In this document: positions 1 to 5,787 of the stretch, piece by piece | How the letters are laid out: each line of letters starts with the position of its first letter | Position numbering within the stretch: position 1 is the first letter of the stretch | NCBI GenBank assembly: GCA_017501865.1 | Contig: JAFVWD010000020.1 | Location: forward strand, 1 to 7,967 | Length of the DNA stretch: 7,967 bases | Direction of reading: 5' to 3' | From: Clostridia bacterium | GTDB taxonomy: Bacteria; Bacillota; Clostridia; Oscillospirales; Acutalibacteraceae | The notes under the pieces: model-generated | Seen by the model: the letters and a program-made list of their open reading frames with translations, nothing else | Database searches by the model: none | What the model was told of the DNA's origin: nothing | Translations under genes and position numbers: made by a program

Positions 1-259
1 AACCTTTGAGACGGAAAAACTTTCCGCGGTACCACTCAAATTGCAATAATAAATACTGCCACCTTTAAGGTCAAACAACCCCTCTGCACTAACGCTGCAG
101 TTTTCGGAAGAAGCTTACTCAAAACTTTTCAGCCCTTCGGCTCGGAAGTGATAGGTTTTAAGAAAATTATGTTATCGGCTCACAGCAACCGCCGACTCTC
201 TGTAAACAGTCATTTTCAACCGTCTTCGTCATAGCTTTTATTTGTGATATTCATTTAAT
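1..259 (-). promoter_or_regulatory. T-box riboswitch leader, probably tRNA-Ile responsive, for a gene left of the window
   Basis: Read on the minus strand this is a complete T-box leader. The T-box core GAGTGGTACCGCGG lies at 24-37; its TGGT (31-34) would pair with a tRNA 3' end whose discriminator base is A. Stem I can be drawn by hand: AGCT/GGCT base (233-236 with 131-134), an ATGA K-turn-like stretch, GAAG/CTTC (224-227 with 145-148), GGTT/AACC (218-221 with 154-157), GAAAAT/ATTTTC (212-217 with 162-167), the AGAGAG element, and an apical hairpin TCGGC/GCCGA (191-195 with 175-179). Stem III is CTGCA/TGCAG (84-100). Downstream of the core, CGGAAA/TTTCCG and TTTGAG/CTCAAA can form the competing terminator; its U-run would lie off the left edge. 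The specifier-loop 3' side reads TATCA, and ATC (150-152) followed by the usual A suggests isoleucine. The controlled gene, probably ileS, is not visible. Confidence 0.9.
150..152 (-). promoter_or_regulatory. Candidate T-box specifier triplet ATC (Ile)
   Basis: On the minus strand the internal loop between the AACC and CTTC arms of Stem I holds TATCA. T-box specifier triplets are normally followed by a conserved purine, so ATC followed by A fits better than TAT followed by C. ATC pairs with the GAU anticodon of tRNA-Ile. The A discriminator predicted from the TGGT bulge agrees with tRNA-Ile but does not prove it. TAT (Tyr) is the main alternative. Confidence 0.5.
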
Positions 260-275
260 GTAGTTACAATATCAC
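244..275. repeat. Perfect 8-bp inverted repeat over the T-box promoter -10
   Basis: GTGATATT (244-251) and AATATCAC (268-275) are exact reverse complements separated by 16 bp. The repeat covers the -10 box and the start of the T-box transcript. It could be an operator, but it is AT-rich and only part of it would be transcribed, so chance is possible. Confidence 0.4.
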
Positions 276-294
276 TTTTCATTCCTGTTGTCAA
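266..294 (-). promoter_or_regulatory. Promoter of the T-box transcript
   Basis: The minus strand shows a consensus -35 TTGACA (289-294), a 17-bp spacer and a -10 TATTGT (266-271). This places the transcript start near 259, about 20 bp before the base of Stem I, as expected for a T-box transcript. Confidence 0.75.
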
Positions 295-387
295 CACTTT
301 TTTTAAAATTTTATCATCCTTTTCAATAAATTTTATGTTCGTTATTTATTAATTGTTACAAAATAATTTGTTTAAGCTTAACTTTTA

Positions 388-416
388 TTGACACTCTTTT
401 TATATTATGGTAAAAT
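388..416 (+). promoter_or_regulatory. Promoter of the GtrA-like gene
   Basis: A consensus -35 TTGACA (388-393) is separated by exactly 17 bp from a -10 TAAAAT (411-416). The start of transcription would be near 423, leaving a leader of about 35 nt. The DNA between the two divergent promoters (295-387) is very AT-rich and shows nothing else recognisable. Confidence 0.75.
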
Positions 417-457
417 TTAAAGGCTAATTAAAATTTTTAAAAAGGCGGTAAAAAGTT

Positions 458-1015
458 ATGGCTAAAAATTTAAAAGACATCGACAAGGCTGCTGAAAGCA
501 AAGGTTCACTCCTTGTTACAGTTTGGCAGTTTGTTAAATTCATCGTTGTAAGTCTTCTTGCAATGGTAGTGCAAATAGCATTAACAAACCTCATTCCTCT
601 CATCCCTGCAATTCAGGAAATGTATGCAACACCGATAAATATACTCGGTATATTGGATTACCCTGTAAACACAGATGCTGCAGGCGTTATTATTTCTGGT
701 GGTCTTGGTTATTGCATCGCATTCAATGTTGGTAACATTGTTGCTCAGATTGTTGCTTTCTTCGTAAACAAAGAAAAGACATTCAATTCAGGTGCAAATG
801 TAGCAGTTACTCTTCCGATTTACATAGTATTCACAATTGCACTTATTTTCTTCTCAGCTTGGCTTTCACCAACACTCAACACTCTTTTCTTAGGTTTTGG
901 TTGGGCAGAAGCTCTTGCACGTAATGCAGCAATGATGATTTGCTCTGCACTTCAGTTCTTCCTTTACTTCCCGGTTGACAAAATCCTCTTCCATAAGAAA
1001 AAAGAAGAAAAATAA
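458..1015 (+). CDS. GtrA-like four-helix membrane protein
   Basis: The 185-residue product is a small polytopic inner-membrane protein. Four hydrophobic segments are visible, at about residues 22-48, 74-103, 115-136 and 155-172, with a lysine/glutamate-rich cytoplasmic tail (HKKKEEK). The stretch NIVAQIVAFFVNKEKTF (93-109) matches the conserved GtrA/DPMS-type signature of an N...FxxN(K/R)xxTF loop after helix 2. GtrA relatives are implicated in moving lipid-linked sugars across the membrane or in cell-wall and teichoic-acid glycosylation, but the substrate cannot be read here. It is longer than the usual 120-150 residues because of a loop of roughly 25 residues between helices 1 and 2. The ATG is preceded by AAAGGCGG (441-448) with a 9-nt spacer. 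It appears monocistronic: its own promoter lies upstream and a terminator hairpin begins about 37 nt after the stop. No glycosyltransferase gene is adjacent, so its partner is unknown. Confidence 0.75.
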   Translation: MAKNLKDIDKAAESKGSLLVTVWQFVKFIVVSLLAMVVQIALTNLIPLIPAIQEMYATPINILGILDYPVNTDAAGVIISGGLGYCIAFNVGNIVAQIVAFFVNKEKTFNSGANVAVTLPIYIVFTIALIFFSAWLSPTLNTLFLGFGWAEALARNAAMMICSALQFFLYFPVDKILFHKKKEEK

Positions 1016-1051
1016 TTTGCAAGTGTGCAATTAACAAGTTACAAAAATATT

Positions 1052-1106
1052 AAAAACATCCTATCATTTAAAGTTTTTCGTAAACTAAAAATGGTGGGAT
1101 GTTTTT
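1052..1106. terminator. Long bidirectional terminator hairpin
   Basis: The arms at 1052-1069 and 1089-1106 pair over 18 consecutive positions (two or more G-U pairs when read on plus). A further 5-bp AGTTT/AAACT stem (1072-1076 with 1082-1086) closes a TTCGT loop. On plus the stem ends in GTTTTT; on minus the hairpin likewise ends in a T-rich run. It lies between the convergent GtrA-like gene and the MBL-tautomerase unit and probably ends both transcripts. Confidence 0.8.
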
Positions 1107-1153
1107 ACTTCTTCACTACTACTTATTACATCTTATCACATAAAATTCTGTTT

Positions 1154-1498
1154 TTAGAAATTTGTGTTATTCCAGCCCCAATCAGCATATCCTGTATATT
1201 TAACATACACTCTGCCGGGAGAAACACCGAGAACCTCTTCTAAAATATCGCAAACAGCACAAGTCATTTTAAGACTTCCGTCTTTAGACACCGCTCCTAA
1301 AAGGTCAACGTCTACAATTGCAGAATCCTGACTGTTATCACCTTTAAACCAAAGCTTCTTTTCGCCTTCAATTCCAACCATAAGCCAGGCTTCTGTTTTA
1401 CCGGGGAAATTTTCAATAGCTTTGCCGAATTTCGCTTTTAATATTTCTGCTTTTTCGTCTGTTACAACCGCTGTTGTTTTTAAATTAATATATGGCAT
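1154..1498 (-). CDS. MIF/phenylpyruvate tautomerase-like protein
   Basis: The 114-residue product has the length and layout of the macrophage migration inhibitory factor superfamily: a trimeric tautomerase fold that uses an N-terminal proline as catalytic base after Met removal. Visible matches are Pro2 (MIF Pro1), Lys34 (MIF Lys32), Leu67 (MIF Ile64), Tyr98 (MIF Tyr95), and a C-terminus of SPGRVYVKY...GWNNTNF that closely follows MIF's SPDRVYINY...GWNNSTF. MIF Asn97 is replaced by Lys100. The MIF CALC redox motif is absent (SAIV at 59-62), but Cys80-Ala-Val-Cys83 lies at the start of the second helix. There is no signal peptide, as in eukaryotic MIF. GAAAGGATGG (1508-1517) sits 9 nt before the ATG. 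The gene starts only 40 nt after the MBL-fold gene on the same strand, so they are probably co-transcribed. The tautomerase substrate in the cell is unknown. Confidence 0.88.
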   Translation of the reverse strand: MPYINLKTTAVVTDEKAEILKAKFGKAIENFPGKTEAWLMVGIEGEKKLWFKGDNSQDSAIVDVDLLGAVSKDGSLKMTCAVCDILEEVLGVSPGRVYVKYTGYADWGWNNTNF

Positions 1499-1538
1499 CT
1501 CAAATTACCATCCTTTCAATTTTATAAAGCTTAAAATT

Positions 1539-3170
1539 TTATCTGTTCCACTTTCTGCAAAGCTCAAGAATCTGGTCTGTGAATTTTGCAAGATCTTTGT
1601 TTGCACCCTCAACATTGTTTTCGGCAACACGTTCAAGCTGAGATACCGCTGTCATAAGCCGCTTAAATGCCGGAGTAATGCGTTTGCCCTGAAGTCTGCC
1701 TGAGCCGTATTCAGATTGCGGAACCTTAGGCTTAACTCTTACACCGTCATTCTTAACAAGACACACACCTGTAACAATATCCCAACAATCGCCGCTGTAT
1801 GGTGCGGTTGCCGAAAAATGCAATTCCTCATTAATTCTTGCAGTAAGTGTTTCGCACGCCTCTTCATTACCGTGTATTACAAAAACCTTTTTAGGTGGTT
1901 GTTCGAATGAACCAATCCACATCATAAGACCTTCATTGTCTGCGTGACCGCTTATTGCATCGAGAACAGCAATTTCTGCATCCACCTTAATTTCTTCACC
2001 GAACAATTTTACGGTATCAGCACCGTTAACAAGTGTTCTGCCCAAAGTACCCTCAGCCTGATAGCCAACAAATAAAACCGTGGAATCAGGGCGCCACAGA
2101 TTATATTTTAAGTGATGACGAATCCTGCCCGCTTCACACATACCACTTGCAGAAATAATCACCTTCGGAGATTTGTCAAAATTTATTGCCTTAGAATCAT
2201 CCGTTGTAATTGAAAGCTCAAGTCCGGGGAAGCTTATTGGATTAACACCGGCATCTAAAAGCGCAAGTGTCTCTTCATCAAAGCATTGCCTTGAGCTTCT
2301 GTCAGAGAAAATGTTTGTCGCTTCAACTGCAAGCGGGCTATCAACATACACTCTGAAATTATTATGTCCTTTTATTAAATTCTGTTCTTTTATCTCTCTT
2401 ATAAAGTAAAGCAATTCCTGAGTTCTTCCAACTGCAAACGACGGAATAACAAGATTACCGCCTCTGTCAAAGGTACGTTGAATCACATCAACCAAATCAC
2501 CTATATAGTTAGGTCTGTCACCGTGACTACGATTTCCGTATGTAGACTCCATAATTACATAGTCTGCATCTGTTAAGTAAGTCGGGTCCTTAAGAAGTGG
2601 TTGTTCAAGATTACCTATATCGCCTGAGAATACTAATTTTTCTGTATCCTTATCTTCAGTAACCCACACTTCTATGCTTGCAGAGCCCAAAAGATGACCT
2701 GCATCGGTAAATCTTATTTCAAGGAACCTATCTACCGTAATAACCGTATCATACGGACAAGGTCTGAAAAGCTTCATTGAGCCGACTGCATCATCTATAG
2801 TATAAAGAGGCTCGTATTTTTCAGCACCTGAACGTTTGGCTTTTCTGTTGCGCCATTCCGCTTCAAACTCCTGGATATGTGCAGAATCGCGAAGCATAAT
2901 TTCACAAAGACGAGTTGTAGACTCCGTTGCATAAACCTTACCGTTAAAGCCCTGTGCATACAAAAGCGGAATCAATCCTGAGTGGTCGATATGTGCGTGT
3001 GTCAGAAAAACATAGTCGATATCAATTGCAGGAACAGATAATTCCTGATTTTCAAAAATATCCTTACCCTGCTCCATACCGTAATCGACAATGATATTCT
3101 TGCCGTTCGCTTTAATTAAAGTACAGCTGCCTGTAACCTCATGAGCGGCACCAAAGAAAGTAATCGTCAT
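1539..3170 (-). CDS. Beta-CASP metallo-beta-lactamase-fold protein (predicted RNase/nuclease)
   Basis: The product has 543 residues: an MBL domain (about 1-205), a beta-CASP insert (about 230-380), an RMMBL segment (about 395-470) and a C-terminal tail of about 60 residues. Metal-binding motifs are intact: HAHIDH (58-63), AGH with His159, SGD with Asp184, SGHAD with His409 and VIHGN with His433. This is the CPSF73/Ysh1-like branch that includes RNA endo- and exonucleases, so a Zn-dependent RNA-processing role in the cytoplasm is likely, but RNA substrate and cleavage mode are inferred. The frame stays open to an ATG at 3242, but that would lie upstream of the promoter at 3211-3239. The ATG at 3170 has an excellent AAGGGAGG (3178-3185) 7 nt upstream and begins MTITFFGAAHEVTGS, the normal family start. 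It heads a two-gene unit with the MIF-like gene. It is distinct from RNase J by lacking its usual N-terminal sequence and length. Confidence 0.88.
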   Translation of the reverse strand: MTITFFGAAHEVTGSCTLIKANGKNIIVDYGMEQGKDIFENQELSVPAIDIDYVFLTHAHIDHSGLIPLLYAQGFNGKVYATESTTRLCEIMLRDSAHIQEFEAEWRNRKAKRSGAEKYEPLYTIDDAVGSMKLFRPCPYDTVITVDRFLEIRFTDAGHLLGSASIEVWVTEDKDTEKLVFSGDIGNLEQPLLKDPTYLTDADYVIMESTYGNRSHGDRPNYIGDLVDVIQRTFDRGGNLVIPSFAVGRTQELLYFIREIKEQNLIKGHNNFRVYVDSPLAVEATNIFSDRSSRQCFDEETLALLDAGVNPISFPGLELSITTDDSKAINFDKSPKVIISASGMCEAGRIRHHLKYNLWRPDSTVLFVGYQAEGTLGRTLVNGADTVKLFGEEIKVDAEIAVLDAISGHADNEGLMMWIGSFEQPPKKVFVIHGNEEACETLTARINEELHFSATAPYSGDCWDIVTGVCLVKNDGVRVKPKVPQSEYGSGRLQGKRITPAFKRLMTAVSQLERVAENNVEGANKDLAKFTDQILELCRKWNR

Positions 3171-3177
3171 ATAAAAA

Positions 3178-3185
3178 CCTCCCTT
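3178..3185 (-). promoter_or_regulatory. Ribosome binding site fixing the MBL gene start
   Basis: Minus-strand AAGGGAGG lies 7 nt before the ATG at 3170. It decides between that ATG and the in-frame ATG at 3242, which has no comparable site. Confidence 0.85.
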
Positions 3186-3210
3186 AAGAAAAAATTCTAC
3201 TTCTGATATT

Positions 3211-3239
3211 ATATTAACACACCACCGCGCGTTTTTCAA
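3211..3239 (-). promoter_or_regulatory. Promoter of the MBL-tautomerase unit
   Basis: Minus strand TTGAAA (3234-3239), a 17-bp spacer and TAATAT (3211-3216) give a start near 3204 and a leader of about 35 nt. The GC-rich spacer (CGCGCGGTGG) stands out in otherwise AT-rich DNA. An alternative -10, TATAAT, lies 3 bp further downstream with a 20-bp spacer. Confidence 0.65.
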
Positions 3240-3307
3240 CAAAATACATAAATTTTAATTCTTAATTTACAAATTATTGTTCGCATTGTCTTAAAAATTT
3301 TTACAGA

Positions 3308-3336
3308 TTGAAATAACCGCTTATATTTGGTATAAT
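3308..3336 (+). promoter_or_regulatory. Promoter of the serine dehydratase gene
   Basis: TTGAAA (3308-3313), a 17-bp spacer and a perfect TATAAT (3331-3336) predict a start near 3343 and a short leader of about 25 nt. It diverges from the MBL promoter; the AT-rich DNA between them (3240-3307) shows no clear operator. Confidence 0.8.
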
Positions 3337-3367
3337 AAAAAAGCAATTAAATTTAGTTGGTGATTTA

Positions 3368-4573
3368 ATGGAATCCTTAAAAGAGATATTCAGAATCGGA
3401 AAGGGACCTTCGAGCTCTCACACTATGGGACCCGAGCTCGCTTCTAAATTATTTTTAGAAAAAAATCCGAGAGCAGCCCACTACAAAGTAACCCTTTACG
3501 GTTCTCTTTCAAAAACAGGCAAAGGTCATATGACCGATCAGATAATAATTGAAACCTTCAGACACAAAGATATTGAAGTTATTTTTGAGGATGGCGATGA
3601 AAGCAAGCTTTACCACCCTAACACAATGACACTTGAAGCATTTGATGAAAATAACAATTCCTTGGATTTCTGGCGCGTCTACAGTGTAGGCGGCGGAAAA
3701 ATAGAGATTGAAGGACAACCTGCCGTTGCTGTTCAGGATGTTTACCCCTTCAACACCTTTTCTGACATAAAAAAACACTGCTCAGAACACAACATCCGTC
3801 TTTGTGACTATGTACGAGAAATAGAGGGTGATGAAATTTTCCTTTACCTCTCTGTTGTATGGGATACAATGAAAAAGGCTATAGAGCGAGGACTCAGTAC
3901 CGAAGGGGTTCTTTACGGTGGTCTTGATGTTCAGAGAAAAGCGAAGCTTCTTTACAATCAACGTCATATAGATGAAAGTCCCGAAACAAGAGAAAATCGA
4001 CTTGTCTGCGCCTTCGCTTTTGCTGTAAGTGAAGAAAATGCTTCAGGTGGTACAATAGTTACTGCCCCAACTTGCGGTGCAAGCGGTGTTTTACCATCGG
4101 TTTTATATTATATGCAAAAAAAACGCGGATTTTCCGACTTTGAAATATGTAATGCCTTAGCAACTGCAGGACTTATAGGCAACATTATAAAAAAGAACGC
4201 ATCCATAAGCGGTGCTGAATGCGGTTGTCAGGCAGAAATAGGTTCTGCGTGTTCAATGGCAGCTGCTGCCCTCTCTGAGCTTTTCTATATGGATTTAGAC
4301 CAGATAGAATACGCAGCAGAGGTTGCAATGGAACACCACTTAGGCTTAACCTGTGACCCTATATGCGGTCTCGTGCAGATTCCCTGTATTGAAAGAAATG
4401 CCGTTGCCGCAATGCGTGCAATAAACGCATTAAGCCTTGCAAACTTCTTGACATACACAAGAAAAATTTCTTTTGACATTGTTGTAAAAACTATGTACGA
4501 AACAGGTAGAGATTTATTCAGTAAATACCGCGAAACAAGTGAAGGCGGTCTTGCAAAAAACTACCACGAATAA
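3368..4573 (+). CDS. sdaA: L-serine ammonia-lyase, iron-sulfur type, single chain
   Basis: The 401-residue cytoplasmic enzyme converts L-serine to pyruvate and ammonia with a [4Fe-4S] cluster. The N-terminal beta-type domain begins with the family motif GPSSSHTMGP (13-22); the alpha-type domain covers about residue 165 onward, with substrate-loop motif TAPTCGASGVLP (232-243). Cluster cysteines are Cys287 (GCQAEIGSACS), Cys329 (TCDP) and Cys340 (IPCIERN); their spacings of 42 and 53 equal those of Cys343/385/396 in the Legionella enzyme. It is shorter than E. coli SdaA (about 454 residues), with most of the difference in the N-terminal domain. The chain ends NYHE, without the C-terminal cysteine known from the Legionella protein. 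An extra Cys333 sits in CDPICG, where glycine is common. The start codon has only a weak GGTGA site, 4 nt upstream. It faces serC-serA across a shared terminator. Confidence 0.93.
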   Translation: MESLKEIFRIGKGPSSSHTMGPELASKLFLEKNPRAAHYKVTLYGSLSKTGKGHMTDQIIIETFRHKDIEVIFEDGDESKLYHPNTMTLEAFDENNNSLDFWRVYSVGGGKIEIEGQPAVAVQDVYPFNTFSDIKKHCSEHNIRLCDYVREIEGDEIFLYLSVVWDTMKKAIERGLSTEGVLYGGLDVQRKAKLLYNQRHIDESPETRENRLVCAFAFAVSEENASGGTIVTAPTCGASGVLPSVLYYMQKKRGFSDFEICNALATAGLIGNIIKKNASISGAECGCQAEIGSACSMAAAALSELFYMDLDQIEYAAEVAMEHHLGLTCDPICGLVQIPCIERNAVAAMRAINALSLANFLTYTRKISFDIVVKTMYETGRDLFSKYRETSEGGLAKNYHE

Positions 4574-4580
4574 AAAATTA

Positions 4581-4610
4581 CGGCTGTGAAAAATCATTTT
4601 TTCACAGCCG
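4581..4610. terminator. Bidirectional terminator between sdaA and serA
   Basis: A perfect 13-bp stem, CGGCTGTGAAAAA (4581-4593) with its complement at 4598-4610, closes a TCAT loop. On plus it is followed by TTTTATTTTT, a classic Rho-independent terminator 7 nt after the sdaA stop. On minus it is followed by TAATTTTTTA and lies just past the serA stop, so it probably ends both transcripts. Confidence 0.92.
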
Positions 4611-4633
4611 TTTTATTTTTACAACTTATACAA

Positions 4634-5785
4634 TTATATTTTTCTTACTCTTATAATTGAATCAATTTCATTAATTTTAGCAATAACTGCATCTGTTACC
4701 TTCTCAGCAACTACGAGTGTGTAAGCATACTCACCCTTTGATTTTGATGCAAAGCCTGACATCTCTATACCATTAGAGGTAAAAGCGCCTAAAATATCAT
4801 TCATTATATTCAATGATTCCTTGTGAATAACAGCAACTCTTTCACCTTCGCCATCTACAGAAACATTTGGGAAGTTAACGGAATTTTTAATATTTCCCTT
4901 TTCAAGGAAATCCTTCATTTGTACTGCTGCCATATAAGCACAGTTTTCTTCTGACTCAGGTGTTGAAGCGCCGAGGTGTGGTAAAGCAACAACATTTTCT
5001 GCTCCTATAACATCATCTGTCGGGAAGTCAGTTACATAGCATGAAACCTTACCGCTTTCAAGAGCACCTAAAAGCTCCTGTGAATTTACAAGCTCACCAC
5101 GTGCAAAGTTTAATATTCTTACACCGTCTTTCATTTTAGAAATTGACTCTGCATTTATACTACCCTTTGTCTCTGCTGTTGCAGGAATATGAAGTGATAT
5201 ATAATCAGAATTTTCATATATTTCATCTACACTTCCTACAAGCTCAACCTGTGAATTAAGAAGTGATTTTGCTTCATCACTTAAAAATGCGTCAAAACCG
5301 ACAACCTTCATACCTAAGGAAATTGCTGCATCTGCAACTAAACGACCTATAGCACCGAGACCTATAAGACCTAAAGTTTTTCCGCTGATTTCAGGACCTG
5401 CAAACTGAGACTTACCCTTTTCTACAAGCTTGCCTACGTTTTCGCCTTCACCCTTTAAGCCCTTACACCAGTCATATGCAGCCATTACTTTTCTTGAAGA
5501 AACCATAAGACCGCATACAACAAGCTCTTTAACTGCATTTGCGTTTGCACCCGGTGTATTAAATACAACAACACCTTTTTCTGTGCAAACAGGAATAGGA
5601 ATATTATTAACACCCGCACCTGCCCTTGCTACTGCAAGAGTTTTTTCGCTGAAGTCATATTCATGCATTGATGCTGAACGAACAATAATACCATCAGGAT
5701 TTGCACATTCTTCTAAAATATTATAATTTGAATCAAATTCCTTGAGACCGATTTTTGAAATTTTGTTTAAAGTTAAAATATCCAT
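4634..5785 (-). CDS. serA: D-3-phosphoglycerate dehydrogenase, short form with ACT domain
   Basis: The 383-residue enzyme oxidises 3-phosphoglycerate to 3-phosphohydroxypyruvate with NAD, the first committed step of serine synthesis. Visible elements are the phosphate-binding VRS (35-37), the Rossmann motif GLGAIG (142-147) followed by Asp165 for the NAD ribose, Arg229 in NFARGEL, and the catalytic His270 in PHLGAST. The acidic partner of His falls in TDFPTDD (252-258), where E. coli has the glutamate of VFPTEP; here the equivalent is an aspartate. A C-terminal ACT domain (about 315-383) suggests feedback control by serine. The loop before His270 is about 10 residues shorter than in E. coli. 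Two starts are possible. The ATG at 5785 lies 2 nt past the serC stop. A TTG at 5791 overlaps that stop as TTGA, and an AGGA (5798-5801) lies 6 nt before the TTG but 12 nt before the ATG. I report the ATG. Either way, translation is coupled to serC. Confidence 0.95.
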   Translation of the reverse strand: MDILTLNKISKIGLKEFDSNYNILEECANPDGIIVRSASMHEYDFSEKTLAVARAGAGVNNIPIPVCTEKGVVVFNTPGANANAVKELVVCGLMVSSRKVMAAYDWCKGLKGEGENVGKLVEKGKSQFAGPEISGKTLGLIGLGAIGRLVADAAISLGMKVVGFDAFLSDEAKSLLNSQVELVGSVDEIYENSDYISLHIPATAETKGSINAESISKMKDGVRILNFARGELVNSQELLGALESGKVSCYVTDFPTDDVIGAENVVALPHLGASTPESEENCAYMAAVQMKDFLEKGNIKNSVNFPNVSVDGEGERVAVIHKESLNIMNDILGAFTSNGIEMSGFASKSKGEYAYTLVVAEKVTDAVIAKINEIDSIIRVRKI

Positions 5786-5787
5786 AA

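Noticed and set aside
295..387. T-rich and A-rich stretches between the divergent promoters as a terminator or small RNA
   Set aside because: No stable GC-containing hairpin precedes the T-runs, and no promoter-plus-terminator pair defines an RNA here.
1025..1243. Plus-strand open frame of 72 codons after the GtrA-like gene
   Set aside because: It runs through the terminator hairpin and overlaps the 3' end of the tautomerase gene in antisense, lacks a ribosome binding site and resembles nothing.
1422..2409. Three plus-strand open frames (1422-1703, 1716-1910, 2173-2409)
   Set aside because: They lie antisense inside the well-supported MBL and tautomerase genes and have no family-like sequence.
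3171..3242. N-terminal extension of the MBL gene to an ATG at 3242
   Set aside because: It would start upstream of the predicted promoter, has no ribosome binding site, and adds 24 residues unlike the family; the ATG at 3170 has a strong site.
3509..4479. Three minus-strand open frames inside sdaA
   Set aside because: They are antisense to a clearly conserved enzyme, with no ribosome binding sites or recognisable domains.
5430..5726. Plus-strand open frame of 98 codons inside serA
   Set aside because: It is antisense to conserved Rossmann and N-terminal SerA sequence; its composition reflects the serA codons on the other strand.
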